Source: Saprospiraceae bacterium
GTDB taxonomy: Bacteria; Bacteroidota; Bacteroidia; Chitinophagales; Saprospiraceae
Direction: 5' to 3'
Assembly (NCBI GenBank): GCA_025055285.1
Contig: JANWXM010000018.1
Coordinates: forward strand, 1 to 64,000
DNA length: 64,000 bases
Under the pieces are notes generated by a model. The model was not told the origin of the DNA. It made no database searches and saw only the letters and a program-made list of their open reading frames with translations. The translations under genes were made by a program, and so were the position numbers. Each line of letters begins with the position of its first letter. Position 1 is the stretch's first letter. Positions 37,364 through 47,544 of this stretch are shown here, piece by piece.

Positions 37364-37975
37364 TTACTTTTGCAACTGCCGACGCGGTGCATGTTCGGGG
37401 CAGTCTATGCGCAGCTCTCGAACTTCCAAAGGTTTTCTGATGAGGTTGCAAAAGTGACCACTGTCGGTTTTCCGGTAATACGTACATACGAAGCACATTC
37501 GCTGCGGCGTGATGACTCCTTCTCGTTGTAGGTGGACAATGAGCTGGAACAGCCCCTCCAAGAGGCTATCTCGCTCGGAGGTCGCCAAAGAGGTTAAGGG
37601 AGTTACCATTACATCTGCGAAATTAGCAAGCTGTCGTGCTACTGCTGTCCCTTTGTCAGTGAGCATGAGCCTACGACTTCGCGTATCTTCAGGGTTGGGC
37701 CTTCGTTGGAGCAGCTCCTTTCGTTCTAAGGCCTTGAGAGCCTCGCTGACAGTGGATGGCGTGAGGTTGAACGCTTGAGCTAGTCCACTCACGGTGCACT
37801 GCTCTCGTGGATGAAACAGTAAAAAAATTAAGAATTTAATTTGGATAGGGCTTAGGCCCAAGGCCTTGCCTTTTTCCCAGAAGAGCACTCGAAAAGCTTC
37901 GCTAAGTCGTTCTAGGGCAACCACAATTTTGTATTCTGCGCGGTTAATTTGGGCGTGCGGGTCGAAAATACTCAT
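37364..37975 (-). CDS. MarR family regulator with C-terminal Cys cluster
   Basis: 203 residues. Residues 1-150 are a MarR winged helix (LSPIQIKFLIFLLFHPRE; VSGLAQAFNLTPSTVSEALKAL; wing NPEDTRSRRLMLTDKG). The extra 50 residues carry C161, C164, H174, C176, C192 and H195 (CFVCTYYR ... GHFCNLI ... RIDCPEH), a likely zinc or iron-sulfur site that could sense redox or metal state. This extended type occurs in Bacteroidota. Regulated genes unknown; a -7 element at 38005-38012 drives it. Confidence 0.88.
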   Translation of the reverse strand: MSIFDPHAQINRAEYKIVVALERLSEAFRVLFWEKGKALGLSPIQIKFLIFLLFHPREQCTVSGLAQAFNLTPSTVSEALKALERKELLQRRPNPEDTRSRRLMLTDKGTAVARQLANFADVMVTPLTSLATSERDSLLEGLFQLIVHLQREGVITPQRMCFVCTYYRKTDSGHFCNLIRKPLEVRELRIDCPEHAPRRQLQK

Positions 37976-38004
37976 TGGAAGCTCCTATCATTAAAGTTCG
38001 GTTA

Positions 38005-38012
38005 CAAAAGTA
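38005..38012 (-). promoter_or_regulatory. -7 promoter element of the MarR gene (TACTTTTG on minus strand)
   Basis: Full TAnnTTTG match, giving a leader of about 25 bases to the ATG at 37975. Confidence 0.5.
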
Positions 38013-38189
38013 ATTTAAAAACCTCTATTTCCGCTTCTTAACTGAAAGCCAGCCCTGAAAAGGCCGCTCTGTCTCCTTTGGCTTCTGTTCCTCGTTGAAC
38101 AAGTCAAACCAAATCGTCAAATAACTTTTGCGTTTTTGCACCAGGATCAGTCGCCAGAAAATATGAGCTGTCGCACCGCATTACCAGTT

Positions 38190-38301
38190 ATGGGTGCAGA
38201 TCCTCGACTGCTTGCTAGGCGACAGTTTTAACCGTTTCGTCCTTTTATAGGCGCAGACCGTCGAAACGATCGAGGGCTTAGCACACGGTATCTGCGCCCA
38301 T
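38190..38301. ncRNA. Candidate structured RNA (three nested stems)
   Basis: Outer stem of 12 bp with one G-U (ATGGGTGCAGAT 38190-38201 with ATCTGCGCCCAT 38290-38301), middle stem CCTCGA (38202-38207) with TCGAGG (38270-38275), and inner stem CGTTTCG with CGAAACG. The three lie in nested order over 112 bases, outside any gene. Strand is unknown; no known RNA family recognised. Confidence 0.35.
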
Positions 38302-38717
38302 GAGTGAGGTTGAGAATTAACGTTTCAGAAATTAGGCCAACTGCTTAGCTGGATAGGTCCATTTTTTCTTGTCGGTTGAATCAACCAGACGAACTTCTGG
38401 CTTTTAGGGCTTTACATGTAAACCAGCCAACAGGAGACTTGAGTCTCTCATTTACCCTTGCAAGCATGAGCAATTTTTAAAGGCCAGCAAACAGCAGAAA
38501 GTATGCACGCTTAATATCATATGGAATCGAAAAATTAAGAAATAATAAAATTCAGATTTTCAATTTTTTGAGATTTGTATCGCTCTCCTGATGGTCACTT
38601 GAATGTCTCACTTAAATAGGGAATTTTGTCCTTGTCGTCGCTTTTAAGCGCTACCACTTTTGTCTCGTCAATTGAGACAGCAACCTTTTACGTTCACTTT
38701 TAAAAGTTTCAGCCATC

Positions 38718-39140
38718 ATGACATACTTTGCAATGAATATCGTTCGCGACGATAGTTCACTCGTCTATTTCACAGGAAAATCCTTGAGGCGAGTGCGAAC
38801 AGACGTGATCCTCGGATCTCCCAGTGCCGACTGCAGTGGCGTGGGAATTTGCCGAGTTATGGCTCATGGAGAAGGCGAGCGCCTAAAAGTGGCTTGCCCT
38901 TACATCAGTGCATGGCTTAGTGTAACTCAAGAAGGTAAGTTACGCTTTGAATTTGATAAATTGGCTTTAGACGGAACTATCCTAGAAAGGCACTTTTCAG
39001 AGATGCTATTTCGTGTTTTCGAGCCCTATGTGATACCCTATTATTTATTGTCGGATAAAAAAAAGGTCGCTGAACGGACTATATGGCCTGGTATTTATCC
39101 TGTATGGGACAAGGGAACATACTTGGTTGTAGAGTTTTAA
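38718..39140 (+). CDS. Hypothetical protein, 140 residues
   Basis: No family recognised. A soluble, mixed-composition protein without signal peptide or membrane segment: N-terminal beta-rich part (FTGKSLRRVRTDVILGSP), several Cys (DCSGVGIC; KVACPY), an Ig-like stretch and a C-terminal WPGIYPVWDKGTYLVVEF. The Cys residues and compact beta pattern resemble small binding proteins, but nothing supports a function. Long upstream gap, own promoter not identified. The codon use looks like its neighbours, which favours a real gene. Confidence 0.55.
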   Translation: MTYFAMNIVRDDSSLVYFTGKSLRRVRTDVILGSPSADCSGVGICRVMAHGEGERLKVACPYISAWLSVTQEGKLRFEFDKLALDGTILERHFSEMLFRVFEPYVIPYYLLSDKKKVAERTIWPGIYPVWDKGTYLVVEF

Positions 39141-39350
39141 GGCATCCTGGTTCTTAGAGATGGGTATCATCCGAAAGCCGATTATCCATCTCATCCAAAA
39201 ACTGAGCATTGGCTGGAACAAGTATTCTGGAGATGCTCAAGTGTGTCTGGAAATATTGACTTTTCTAGGCACAAGGGTTGTTATTCTTCTGATTATCAAG
39301 GATTTTTTTATTGTTCATTATTAATCACCTTTAAATTAATCTGCTGCCAT

Positions 39351-42300
39351 ATGCGAACGCATCGTTGGTTTTCAGTTTCTATTGCGTTTCCCCGCCTGTT
39401 TTGGGCAGCTATGGTCTCATTGACTGTAGCAACTTCCGGTTTTTCCACTCGCTTCTGCCTGCCAGAAAAGTCGCCAGCAGCATTAAACACTCAGGCCTTC
39501 ACTGTATCAGCGACTTCCAATGGCCCATTGTGCGCGGGAGCAACACTTCACCTTGCTGCCATAATTAATTTTGGCACGCCGCCGTTCACCTTTAGTTGGA
39601 AGGGCCCTGGTGGTTTTCATGCTTCTGGGCCGAATCCTTCTCGCGTCAACACAGCCGCTGCCCATAGTGGTGTGTACAGTGTAACGGTAACCGATGGTAC
39701 AGGAGCTACCGCTTCAGCTACGGTGAACGTACAAATTTACCATCCGCCAACCGTGAACGCGGGCCTCGATAAGGCGCTCTGTCCAGGAGCTTCCTGTGTG
39801 CTTAAGGGTACCATTGGTGGGTCGGCCACAAGTGCTCTGTGGAGCGCCTCCGTGCCAGGTGGCATGTTCGTGCCTAATCCTCAGGTGTTGAACGCTACCT
39901 ATATTCCGCCTGTTGGTTTTACGGGAAAAATTACACTGACCTTGACAACTGACGACCCACCTGGCCCTTGCCCGGCCGTTTCCGACCAAGTGGTCTTGAC
40001 GTATGCTACCCCAGGCCCGTTAGTCTGTGACGATACGGTCCATGTATCTGCATCGTCCCACTGTCCAGTGACACTTACTCCCGACATGGTACTAGAAGGC
40101 GATGTATTGGACGATCTTTACACGGTAACGGTATTCGCGGGCCCAGGGCAGAACTTGGGCAACACAGTATCGGCATCGTATTTCCACGTTCCCTTGACCG
40201 TGCGTATTCAGGACAACTGTTCGGGTAATTTTTGCATCGTCACAGCAATCATCGAGGATAAATTACCACCTACCTTCGTTTCTTGTCCTAATTTAACCCT
40301 CCCTTGCCTCGCCTCTGAATTTACGCCGGGTTACTTAGACACAGTGCTTAAAGTGCTTGGAGCGCGTCCGACAGTAACTGACAACTGTTCACCTGTCGTA
40401 TTAACCTATAAGGATGCGTGGACTAATGTGGGTTGCCAAGAGACTTTCCAAGGTCAAACCGACCTGACAGGTTACATACGTCGTTCGTGGGTGGCCACAG
40501 ATGCCAATGGCAATACGTCTACCTGCGTGCAGTACCTGTATATCAAACGCTTACGCGCTCAGGATTTGACCTTTCCTCCAGATGTGACGCTCAGTTGTGA
40601 TTACGCATCAACAGATTGGCCGTTTACGGGCACACCTTATTACCTATTTAACGGTGTAAAGTTGCCTCTCGAGCCTACGAATGCCTGTGGAGTGGGGGTT
40701 TCTTATAGCGACCAGGTGACCTTCAGATGCGATGGCGAATACGCTATCCTACGCACTTGGCAATTGGTGAATGGCTCCTGCCCAGATACCTCGCCGATAA
40801 CCCTTCAACGGCTTCAGGCAATATACGTCTTAGATGAAACTGGGCCTAAGATTTACTGTCCAGGTAACCTTACAGTTAGCACAGACCTCTTGAGCTGTTG
40901 CGCTACTGTTGACCTTCCTGATGTGATTATTGAGGACGCGTGTAGCAGCCTTCGAGAGGCGTCTGCTACGATCTTCGTGCGAGACTCCTCTTCTGGTAAT
41001 ATCATTCAACAGTTAAGTATTGCCGGGCAATTGTCAAGTTTTTCGGCAAATCATCCCCTCCGCAAAGACACACTTGCAGTTTTTAAACAAACACCTTGCT
41101 TGCCTTTAGGAAACCATATTATCCAATATTCGAGTGAAGACGTCTGTGGGGCTTCCAGCACCTGCTCATTTACGCTTTCTGTAATAGATTTTGTACCGCC
41201 AACAGCGGCTTGTCTTGAAGTAACTCAGGTGTCGCTAGGCGTCCAGGGAGTAGCTTTCGTTCAGGCTTCAACGTTTCATACCGGTTCTTACGATGGTTGT
41301 AGTCCAGTATATTTCAAAGCGCGGCGCAAGAGCCCAAATAATTGCCAAGATGATAAGGTTTTTCACGATCAGGTGAAATTCTGCTGCGAAGATGTGGGCA
41401 AGAGGATAGAGGTCGTCCTGCGTGTATATGACGTACCAGTACCGTCAGGTTCGCTCGATTCAACCCAATTCGAAGGGCGTTCAAACGATTGCGTGGTCAG
41501 CGTCTTAGTAGATGACAAGATAAAGCCTATGTGTATTCCTCCAGCGCATGTAACCGTAAATTGTGAAAACTTTGACTTTACGCTGGCAGCATATGGCAAA
41601 GCTACGGGCGCTGACAATTGTTGTGTAGATACAATTTTCGAAATGTCAGCCGATTGGACTCAGTTTGATACACTCTGCTCAAAAGGCACCCTTGTGCGCT
41701 TTTTCCAGGTACGCGATTGCCATGGAAAAACGAGTACCTGCTCGCAACGCATTGTAGTCAATCACAACCCACATTACTACATCCGATTCCCTGATGATGT
41801 CGTCCTCAGTAGCTGCAACGGCACCGCTGACTTTGGTCAGCCGAAATTCCTCTCCGCAGATTGTGGCTCAATAAGTGTCTCTCACACAGACCGGTCTTAC
41901 ACTGCTGTACCTGGTGCTTGCCAGCAAATAGAGCGCACCTGGAGAGTACTCAACTGGTGCACCTTTAACCCAAACAAGAATTGCATTCAAGTGCCCAACC
42001 CTAATCCACATCCTCAGGTCAATCACCCCTCCAACCTCGTCGGTCCGATTGTCTCCGCTCCAGGTACCCCATTTCCATGGGCGCCAACGGTGGTTAAGAT
42101 CACACCTAGCGATGCTCAGCCCACTCTTTTTAGCGAATATTGGGCAGAAAATGCGAACTGCTATGAATATAAGCAACTTATCCGCATTATCGATGGACAA
42201 AAGCCTGTAGTAACCACCTGCCCTTCGGCTCCACAAAACATTTGCGACCAAACCGATAATGACAGTAATTTGTGGAATCAACCCTATTGGCTCGATGTAA

Positions 42301-44324
42301 GAACCCTTGCTCATGATTTGTGCGAAGCACCAGTAGAGCTGCGCATCACGGCCACAGACGATTGCTCTAAGTCAAATTTAACCTTTCGCTATCAACTTTT
42401 TCTGGACTTAGACGGCAATGGCTCAATGGAAACAGTGGTTACTAATCAACATACCGATGCAGGGGTAGTATTTTTTAATAATGCTAGCAATCCGAATTTC
42501 ATAGGAGGCGAGCCGCGTAGCTTCGATCAGCGACCAGTGCCGGCAGACCAAAAGTATCGCTTTACCTTGGAAACAAGAACAAACAACAATGAACGTACTG
42601 CCGTTGTGCGCTGGAATACTGCAGCACAGCCCGACGTGTTTGTGGAGCCGCAACTGCCTCATGGTGTGCACAAGATTAAATGGTTTGTCTCCGACGGCTG
42701 CGGAAACGAACAAGTATGCGAATACGCATTTACCATTCGAGACTGTAAAGCGCCCACTGTCGTATGCGCTACCGGCCTAAGCGGAAACATTGGAGCCAAT
42801 AAAACGCTAACCGTAAATCATTACTCCTTCGTTCAGTCGGCATCAGATAATTGCACGCCAGCGCACCAATTAGTCTTTGGTATGCGCAAAAAAGGGCAGG
42901 GAACAGGCTTCCCTTATCTATCTAATGGCGCACCACAGAATAGCATTACGCTCGACTGCGCAGACGTAGGCTTTATCCCCGTCGAAATCTGGGTCAAAGA
43001 CCTGGAGGGCAATGCCGATTTTTGCCAGACCTATTTTCATGTCCAAAATAACCATAATTATTGCTCAACGGCCCAGGCTACTGTCGCCGGAGCTGTTCTC
43101 ACTACTAGTGGCGAGGGTGTAGAAGAGGCTCACGTCAGCATCACGTGCCAGGCTATTAACGGTGCTCCTCCCTTTACCAAGAAAGAAGTAACAGACACAG
43201 AGGGCCATTACCGGTTCGATAAAACAGTTCCTATTGCAGTAAACTATACCTTAACGCCTACTAAGAACAACGACCCTCTCAACGGCGTTTCTACCTTTGA
43301 CCTCGTACTTATTAATAGACATATTTTGGCTCTAGAGAAGTTTACCTCGCCCTATCAATATATCGCAGCGGATATCAACAATAGCAGGAGCGTTACAACT
43401 TTTGACATCTTAGAGCTTCGCAAACTTATCTTAGGTGTTTATACCGAATTCCCAAACAATACTAGTTGGCGCTTCGTAGACAAGGACTACCGATTCCCTG
43501 ATCCAACTAATCCGTGGAAGGAGATTTTCCCTGAGCATAAATCTGTTTGGAACTTTCAGGCTAGCCGCACAGAAGATGACTTCGTTGCCGTTAAAGTGGG
43601 CGATGTAAACGGCAACGCTATTGCCAACAGCGCTACTTTTGTAAATCCTCGCTTTGGAGGCACTTGGCTTCTCGATGTGAATGACCGCTTTGTCAAAGCA
43701 GGTGAAGTTTTTTCGATCGTATTCTTCGCGTCAGAACCGGTAGCGGGCTGCCAATTTACCCTGCAATATGAAGGCGCAGATTGCCTAAGCATTGACCCTG
43801 CTGAGGGTATTTCGGCAGACTATTTAGCTCATTTTCCTGACCAGGCGGCTCTTACGGTTGCGATTGACAAAACAATAGAGGCCGGTCAACCACTCTTTGC
43901 ATTGCGCTTGCGCGCCAAAGGTGCTGGTCGCATCAGTCAAATGCTTCGCTTGTCGAGCAGCATTACGCGTAGCGAAGCTTATCCCAATCTACATGGCGAG
44001 GAGCGCTTCGCTGTAGGCCTGCGTTTCAACGACGAGCGCGGCGAATTCAATTTCGCTGGTTTGCCTTTCGAGCTTTATCAAAATGTGCCGAATCCTTGGG
44101 TGAACAAAACTTGGATCAGCTTCTACTTACCCGAAGCTGCAGAAGCAACACTAGCTATTCACGATGAAGTAGGGCGTTTGCGCTTCGTGAAAACAGCTTT
44201 TTACGCAGCCGGATACAATACTGTTCTCTTCGAACATCCTGGAGCAGAGGCAGAGGGCACCTGGACTTACACCCTCTACACTCCCTTTGGTAGCGCTACG
44301 CGCAAAATGATGCGCGTTCGATGA
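39351..44324 (+). CDS. Giant secreted adhesin-like protein with HYR, cohesin/dockerin-like and T9SS domains
   Basis: 1657 residues. Signal peptide (FPRLFWAAMVSLTVATSGFS). Residues ~48-130 look Ig/PKD-like. From about 300 to 980 are repeated HYR-like units, each opening with a Cys-Pro-x-N-x-T strand (FVSCPNLTLPC; IYCPGNLTVST; MCIPPAHVTVNC; IRFPDDVVLSSC). About 1245-1320 is a carboxypeptidase-regulatory-like domain (VAGAVLTTSGEGVEEAHVS). About 1340-1420 is dockerin-like, with DINNSRSVTTFDILELRKLI and VGDVNGNA calcium loops; ~1436-1553 is cohesin-like. The last ~88 residues are a T9SS tail (YQNVPNPW ... GYNTVLFE). Many Cys suggest extracellular disulfides. This build is typical of Saprospiria-type surface proteins. 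ATG 39351 is chosen for the signal peptide. Confidence 0.85.
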   Translation: MRTHRWFSVSIAFPRLFWAAMVSLTVATSGFSTRFCLPEKSPAALNTQAFTVSATSNGPLCAGATLHLAAIINFGTPPFTFSWKGPGGFHASGPNPSRVNTAAAHSGVYSVTVTDGTGATASATVNVQIYHPPTVNAGLDKALCPGASCVLKGTIGGSATSALWSASVPGGMFVPNPQVLNATYIPPVGFTGKITLTLTTDDPPGPCPAVSDQVVLTYATPGPLVCDDTVHVSASSHCPVTLTPDMVLEGDVLDDLYTVTVFAGPGQNLGNTVSASYFHVPLTVRIQDNCSGNFCIVTAIIEDKLPPTFVSCPNLTLPCLASEFTPGYLDTVLKVLGARPTVTDNCSPVVLTYKDAWTNVGCQETFQGQTDLTGYIRRSWVATDANGNTSTCVQYLYIKRLRAQDLTFPPDVTLSCDYASTDWPFTGTPYYLFNGVKLPLEPTNACGVGVSYSDQVTFRCDGEYAILRTWQLVNGSCPDTSPITLQRLQAIYVLDETGPKIYCPGNLTVSTDLLSCCATVDLPDVIIEDACSSLREASATIFVRDSSSGNIIQQLSIAGQLSSFSANHPLRKDTLAVFKQTPCLPLGNHIIQYSSEDVCGASSTCSFTLSVIDFVPPTAACLEVTQVSLGVQGVAFVQASTFHTGSYDGCSPVYFKARRKSPNNCQDDKVFHDQVKFCCEDVGKRIEVVLRVYDVPVPSGSLDSTQFEGRSNDCVVSVLVDDKIKPMCIPPAHVTVNCENFDFTLAAYGKATGADNCCVDTIFEMSADWTQFDTLCSKGTLVRFFQVRDCHGKTSTCSQRIVVNHNPHYYIRFPDDVVLSSCNGTADFGQPKFLSADCGSISVSHTDRSYTAVPGACQQIERTWRVLNWCTFNPNKNCIQVPNPNPHPQVNHPSNLVGPIVSAPGTPFPWAPTVVKITPSDAQPTLFSEYWAENANCYEYKQLIRIIDGQKPVVTTCPSAPQNICDQTDNDSNLWNQPYWLDVRTLAHDLCEAPVELRITATDDCSKSNLTFRYQLFLDLDGNGSMETVVTNQHTDAGVVFFNNASNPNFIGGEPRSFDQRPVPADQKYRFTLETRTNNNERTAVVRWNTAAQPDVFVEPQLPHGVHKIKWFVSDGCGNEQVCEYAFTIRDCKAPTVVCATGLSGNIGANKTLTVNHYSFVQSASDNCTPAHQLVFGMRKKGQGTGFPYLSNGAPQNSITLDCADVGFIPVEIWVKDLEGNADFCQTYFHVQNNHNYCSTAQATVAGAVLTTSGEGVEEAHVSITCQAINGAPPFTKKEVTDTEGHYRFDKTVPIAVNYTLTPTKNNDPLNGVSTFDLVLINRHILALEKFTSPYQYIAADINNSRSVTTFDILELRKLILGVYTEFPNNTSWRFVDKDYRFPDPTNPWKEIFPEHKSVWNFQASRTEDDFVAVKVGDVNGNAIANSATFVNPRFGGTWLLDVNDRFVKAGEVFSIVFFASEPVAGCQFTLQYEGADCLSIDPAEGISADYLAHFPDQAALTVAIDKTIEAGQPLFALRLRAKGAGRISQMLRLSSSITRSEAYPNLHGEERFAVGLRFNDERGEFNFAGLPFELYQNVPNPWVNKTWISFYLPEAAEATLAIHDEVGRLRFVKTAFYAAGYNTVLFEHPGAEAEGTWTYTLYTPFGSATRKMMRVR

Positions 44325-44414
44325 GGCTCCCCGCTCTGAGTTCAGCTGCGCATCGTTCGCATTATGCAGTAAGATCTTAAAAATTTTATCTCACGAAGAA
44401 TCTGTCTTTGAGAT

Positions 44415-44447
44415 GGCCCCTCCCTTAAGTTGGAGGGGTTTCCTTTT
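44415..44447 (+). terminator. Intrinsic terminator downstream of the giant secreted protein
   Basis: CCCCTCC (44415-44421) pairs with GGAGGGG (44430-44436), followed by a mostly T tract. Confidence 0.75.
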
Positions 44448-44646
44448 AGGGTGCTAAAATTTTAACTCAAAATGCTAGAAGAGTATCGGTCTCCTTCAGG
44501 ATCATCTCTCATTGAGGCATAACGGTCTTTTCTGAGTAATCCCATGCCGCGTATCGTAGCTTAAACCTGCAAAGGCCTCCGACGAACGGATGTTGCTGAC
44601 AAAAAGTCGCCTTCTTGGGCATAAAACGCCATTTTGGCGTAAATTC

Positions 44647-44677
44647 TTGCTCTTAGCAGGCTTGGAGATATATTTGT
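44647..44677 (+). promoter_or_regulatory. Complete promoter of clpB (TTG-N19-TATATTTG)
   Basis: TTG at 44648-44650, 19-base spacer, TATATTTG at 44670-44677. Leader of about 75 bases. The ACGCCA/TGGCGT palindrome directly upstream could be a regulator site; no CIRCE element is seen. Confidence 0.65.
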
Positions 44678-44759
44678 AGGAAAGAAATTACCTCACTATC
44701 TTGTCAAACAGAAAAAGCAATAACCGCCCTACGTAATAAGGGCCTTTTCTCTTGAACCT

Positions 44760-47396
44760 ATGACGTACGATAACTTCACAATCAAAGCCCAAGAAGCGCT
44801 AGCTCAGGCCCAGCAAATTGCTGCGGGCTATGAGCAGCAAAACGTAGACACCGCTCACTTGCTCAAAGGCATGCTCGAGGTAGACGACTCGGTCATCAAA
44901 TTCCTCTTGGGCAAGGTGGGCGCCAACGTGAAGCGCATAGAGGAGCGCCTCAACCAACTTATTTGGGAAATACCTAAAGTCAGAGGCGCTGACAAGCAGT
45001 ACTTGACGCCTGATGCCAACCGAGCTATTACTTTTGCCAAAGGCTTGCTCAAAGAATATGGAGATGAATACATCTCCTTAGAAATTTTGCTTTTGGGCAT
45101 TGCAAAGGGTTCGGACAAGACGGCCCGTCTCCTCCGCGAGGAAGGCGCCACTCCTGAAGCCTTGGCCAAAGCTATCCAAGAGCTTCGCAAAGGTCGTAAG
45201 GTTACAGATCAGAGCGCTGAGCAGACCTATAATGCTCTAAGTAAATATGCCATCAACCTCACCGAGATGGCAGAGTTAGGAAAGCTCGACCCTGTCATCG
45301 GGCGCGACGAGGAGATTCGCCGTGTATTGCACATCTTAAGCCGTCGGAAGAAGAACAACCCTATCCTCATTGGTGACCCAGGCGTTGGTAAAACGGCTAT
45401 TGTCGAAGGAATCGCCTGGCGAATCGCTCGTCATGATGTGCCCGAAAATCTGCGTTCAAAGCGCATTTTTGCCCTCGACATGGCAGCGCTTATTGCTGGG
45501 GCCAAATACAAGGGTGAATTCGAGGAGCGCCTGAAAGCAGTAATCAAAGAGGTCGTCGAGTCAAACGAGCAAGTCATCTTGTTTATCGACGAGATCCACA
45601 CCCTCGTAGGCGCTGGCGGTGGACAAGGCGCCATGGATGCGGCTAACATTCTTAAGCCTGCCCTGGCGCGCGGCGAACTGCGCACCATAGGAGCCACGAC
45701 GCTGGACGAATACCAAAAATACTTCGAAAGCGATAAGGCTCTAGAGCGCCGTTTTCAATCGGTCTACGTAGATGAGCCTAGCGTAGAAGACACCATTTCC
45801 ATCTTGCGGGGCCTGCGCGAACGCTATGAAAATTACCACAAAGTACAAATCCTGGACGAGGCCATCATCGCTGCGGCAGAGTTATCGAACCGCTACATCA
45901 GCGAACGCAAGTTGCCCGACAAAGCTATTGACCTGATAGACGAGGCCGCTGCCAAATTGCGCCTAGAGCTCGACTCTGTGCCTGAAGAAATTGATGAGCT
46001 CGATCGCCGACTGCGCCAATTGGAAATTGAGCGCGAAGCCATCAAGCGCGAGAAGGACGAGCGGAAGTTAGAAGCTTTGTCCAAGCAAATCGAGGATCTG
46101 CGAGAAAAACTCGACAGTTTGCGCAGCAAATGGCAGCAAGAACGGGCAATTGCTGAGGCTATTCAAACCAGCAAACAAAAACTAGAGGACTTGCAACTTC
46201 AGTATCAGCGCGCCGAACGAGATGGAAATTTTGAGCTAGCTTCTCGAATCAAATACAGCGAGATACCCGCACAGGAGGCGGCCCTGAAAGCTGCTGAGGC
46301 ACGGCTGGCGGAGCTAGCTCCCGAGAATCGCATGACAAATCAAGCGGTGACCGCTAACGACATTGCCGAAGTAGTAGCGCGTTGGACAGGCATTCCAGTA
46401 GCCAAGATGCTTCGCGGTGAGCGCGAACGCCTCTTGCATCTAGAGCTAGAACTCCACAAACGCGTCGTCGGGCAAGATGAAGCCATCGCTGCCGTAGCTA
46501 ATGCTATTCGGCGCAACCGCGCTGGCCTGAGCGACCCGGACAAGCCTATTGGGTCATTCATCTTCTGCGGTCCTACGGGCGTAGGTAAAACTGAACTGGC
46601 TAAGGCTCTGGCCGATGTGCTCTTCGACGACGAACGCGCCATCGTCCGCATCGACATGAGTGAATACCAAGAGCGCCATAGCGTTTCCCGTCTCGTGGGC
46701 GCTCCGCCGGGTTATGTAGGTTACGATGAAGGCGGTCAACTCACCGAAGCCATACGTCGGCGCCCGTACAGCATCGTGCTCCTCGATGAGATCGAAAAAG
46801 CACATCCCGACGTATTTAATATCTTGCTTCAAGTGCTCGACGATGGCCGCCTAACCGATAATAAAGGCCGGACGGCCAACTTTAAGAATACCATCATTAT
46901 CATGACCTCCAATCTAGCCAGCGACCGTATTCAGCGAGCCTTTGAAACCCACACTAACCTCCATCAGGCTTACGAACGTGCGAAAGAAGAGGTGCTGGAA
47001 GCCTTGAAGCAAAACTTACGACCCGAATTCCTCAACCGCATCGATGAGATCATCGTCTTCCATCCCTTGCAGAGGGATCAGATGGAAGCCATCCTCAACA
47101 TTATGCTCGAAGATATTCGAGAGATGTTGAGCCGCCAAGAGCTAAAAGTAGAACTAACTCCCGATGCAGCGCATTGGTTAATTGAGCAAGGATTTGATCC
47201 TCAGTACGGAGCTCGTCCACTCAAGCGGACTTTACAACGCGAGTTCATTAACGAGTTGGCTAAACACGTCCTAGCAGGCAACTACATCAAGGGAGATGTG
47301 ATCCTAGTGGACGCCGACGGCGCAGGCCTAGTTTTTGGTCGTCGCTCGGTTATGAACGGCAAAGAAATCGTCACCTCAAGGCTAGATTATAACTGA
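44760..47396 (+). CDS. clpB: ATP-dependent chaperone ClpB
   Basis: 878 residues, the usual length. N-terminal double Clp repeat (residues ~1-150), first AAA+ domain with Walker A GDPGVGKT and Walker [10 protein letters not shown], a long coiled-coil middle domain (~410-530, rich in Glu/Arg/Lys), and second AAA+ with [22 protein letters not shown] and arginine finger region. [13 protein letters not shown] is the second pore loop. It disaggregates proteins with DnaK and acts in heat stress. The middle domain separates ClpB from ClpA/ClpC. Own promoter; converges on the DUF4175 gene. Confidence 0.97.
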   Translation: MTYDNFTIKAQEALAQAQQIAAGYEQQNVDTAHLLKGMLEVDDSVIKFLLGKVGANVKRIEERLNQLIWEIPKVRGADKQYLTPDANRAITFAKGLLKEYGDEYISLEILLLGIAKGSDKTARLLREEGATPEALAKAIQELRKGRKVTDQSAEQTYNALSKYAINLTEMAELGKLDPVIGRDEEIRRVLHILSRRKKNNPILIGDPGVGKTAIVEGIAWRIARHDVPENLRSKRIFALDMAALIAGAKYKGEFEERLKAVIKEVVESNEQVILFIDEIHTLVGAGGGQGAMDAANILKPALARGELRTIGATTLDEYQKYFESDKALERRFQSVYVDEPSVEDTISILRGLRERYENYHKVQILDEAIIAAAELSNRYISERKLPDKAIDLIDEAAAKLRLELDSVPEEIDELDRRLRQLEIEREAIKREKDERKLEALSKQIEDLREKLDSLRSKWQQERAIAEAIQTSKQKLEDLQLQYQRAERDGNFELASRIKYSEIPAQEAALKAAEARLAELAPENRMTNQAVTANDIAEVVARWTGIPVAKMLRGERERLLHLELELHKRVVGQDEAIAAVANAIRRNRAGLSDPDKPIGSFIFCGPTGVGKTELAKALADVLFDDERAIVRIDMSEYQERHSVSRLVGAPPGYVGYDEGGQLTEAIRRRPYSIVLLDEIEKAHPDVFNILLQVLDDGRLTDNKGRTANFKNTIIIMTSNLASDRIQRAFETHTNLHQAYERAKEEVLEALKQNLRPEFLNRIDEIIVFHPLQRDQMEAILNIMLEDIREMLSRQELKVELTPDAAHWLIEQGFDPQYGARPLKRTLQREFINELAKHVLAGNYIKGDVILVDADGAGLVFGRRSVMNGKEIVTSRLDYN

Positions 47397-47488
47397 ACGA
47401 GTTATTGCGAAACAGACCGTAGGAAATTATAAGGTGCGTAAAAAGGATTTGTGCGAACGCTCGTCATCTTGATGGAGAATAGTTGAAT

Positions 47489-47528
47489 GAGGGGTAGGTG
47501 CTGAAATAACCTATCCCTCAAGCTCTTT
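47489..47528. terminator. Bidirectional hairpin between clpB and DUF4175 genes
   Basis: GAGGGGTAGGT (47489-47499) pairs with ACCTATCCCTC (47509-47519), 11 bp with one G-U. T-tracts are weak on both sides; position between convergent stops supports termination. Confidence 0.5.
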
Positions 47529-47544
47529 CGCCTTAGGCATTCTC

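Larger units (their letters stand above)
37976..38717. other. 742-base intergenic gap with a structured element
   Basis: Contains the MarR promoter, the nested inverted-repeat element at 38190-38301, and small hairpins just before the next gene (TGTCTC/GAGACA around 38662-38680). No ORF of known family. Confidence 0.5.
44325..44759. other. 435-base intergenic region before clpB
   Basis: Holds the terminator of the giant gene (44415-44447), a small hairpin (ACGCCA/TGGCGT, about 44627-44641) upstream of a full promoter at 44647-44677, and a leader hairpin GCCCT/AGGGC just before the clpB ATG. No gene. Confidence 0.55.

Noticed and set aside
39157-39192. Hairpin GAGATGG/CCATCTC after the 140-residue orphan
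   Set aside because: Only 7 bp, no T-tract, and no context that makes it a terminator or site.
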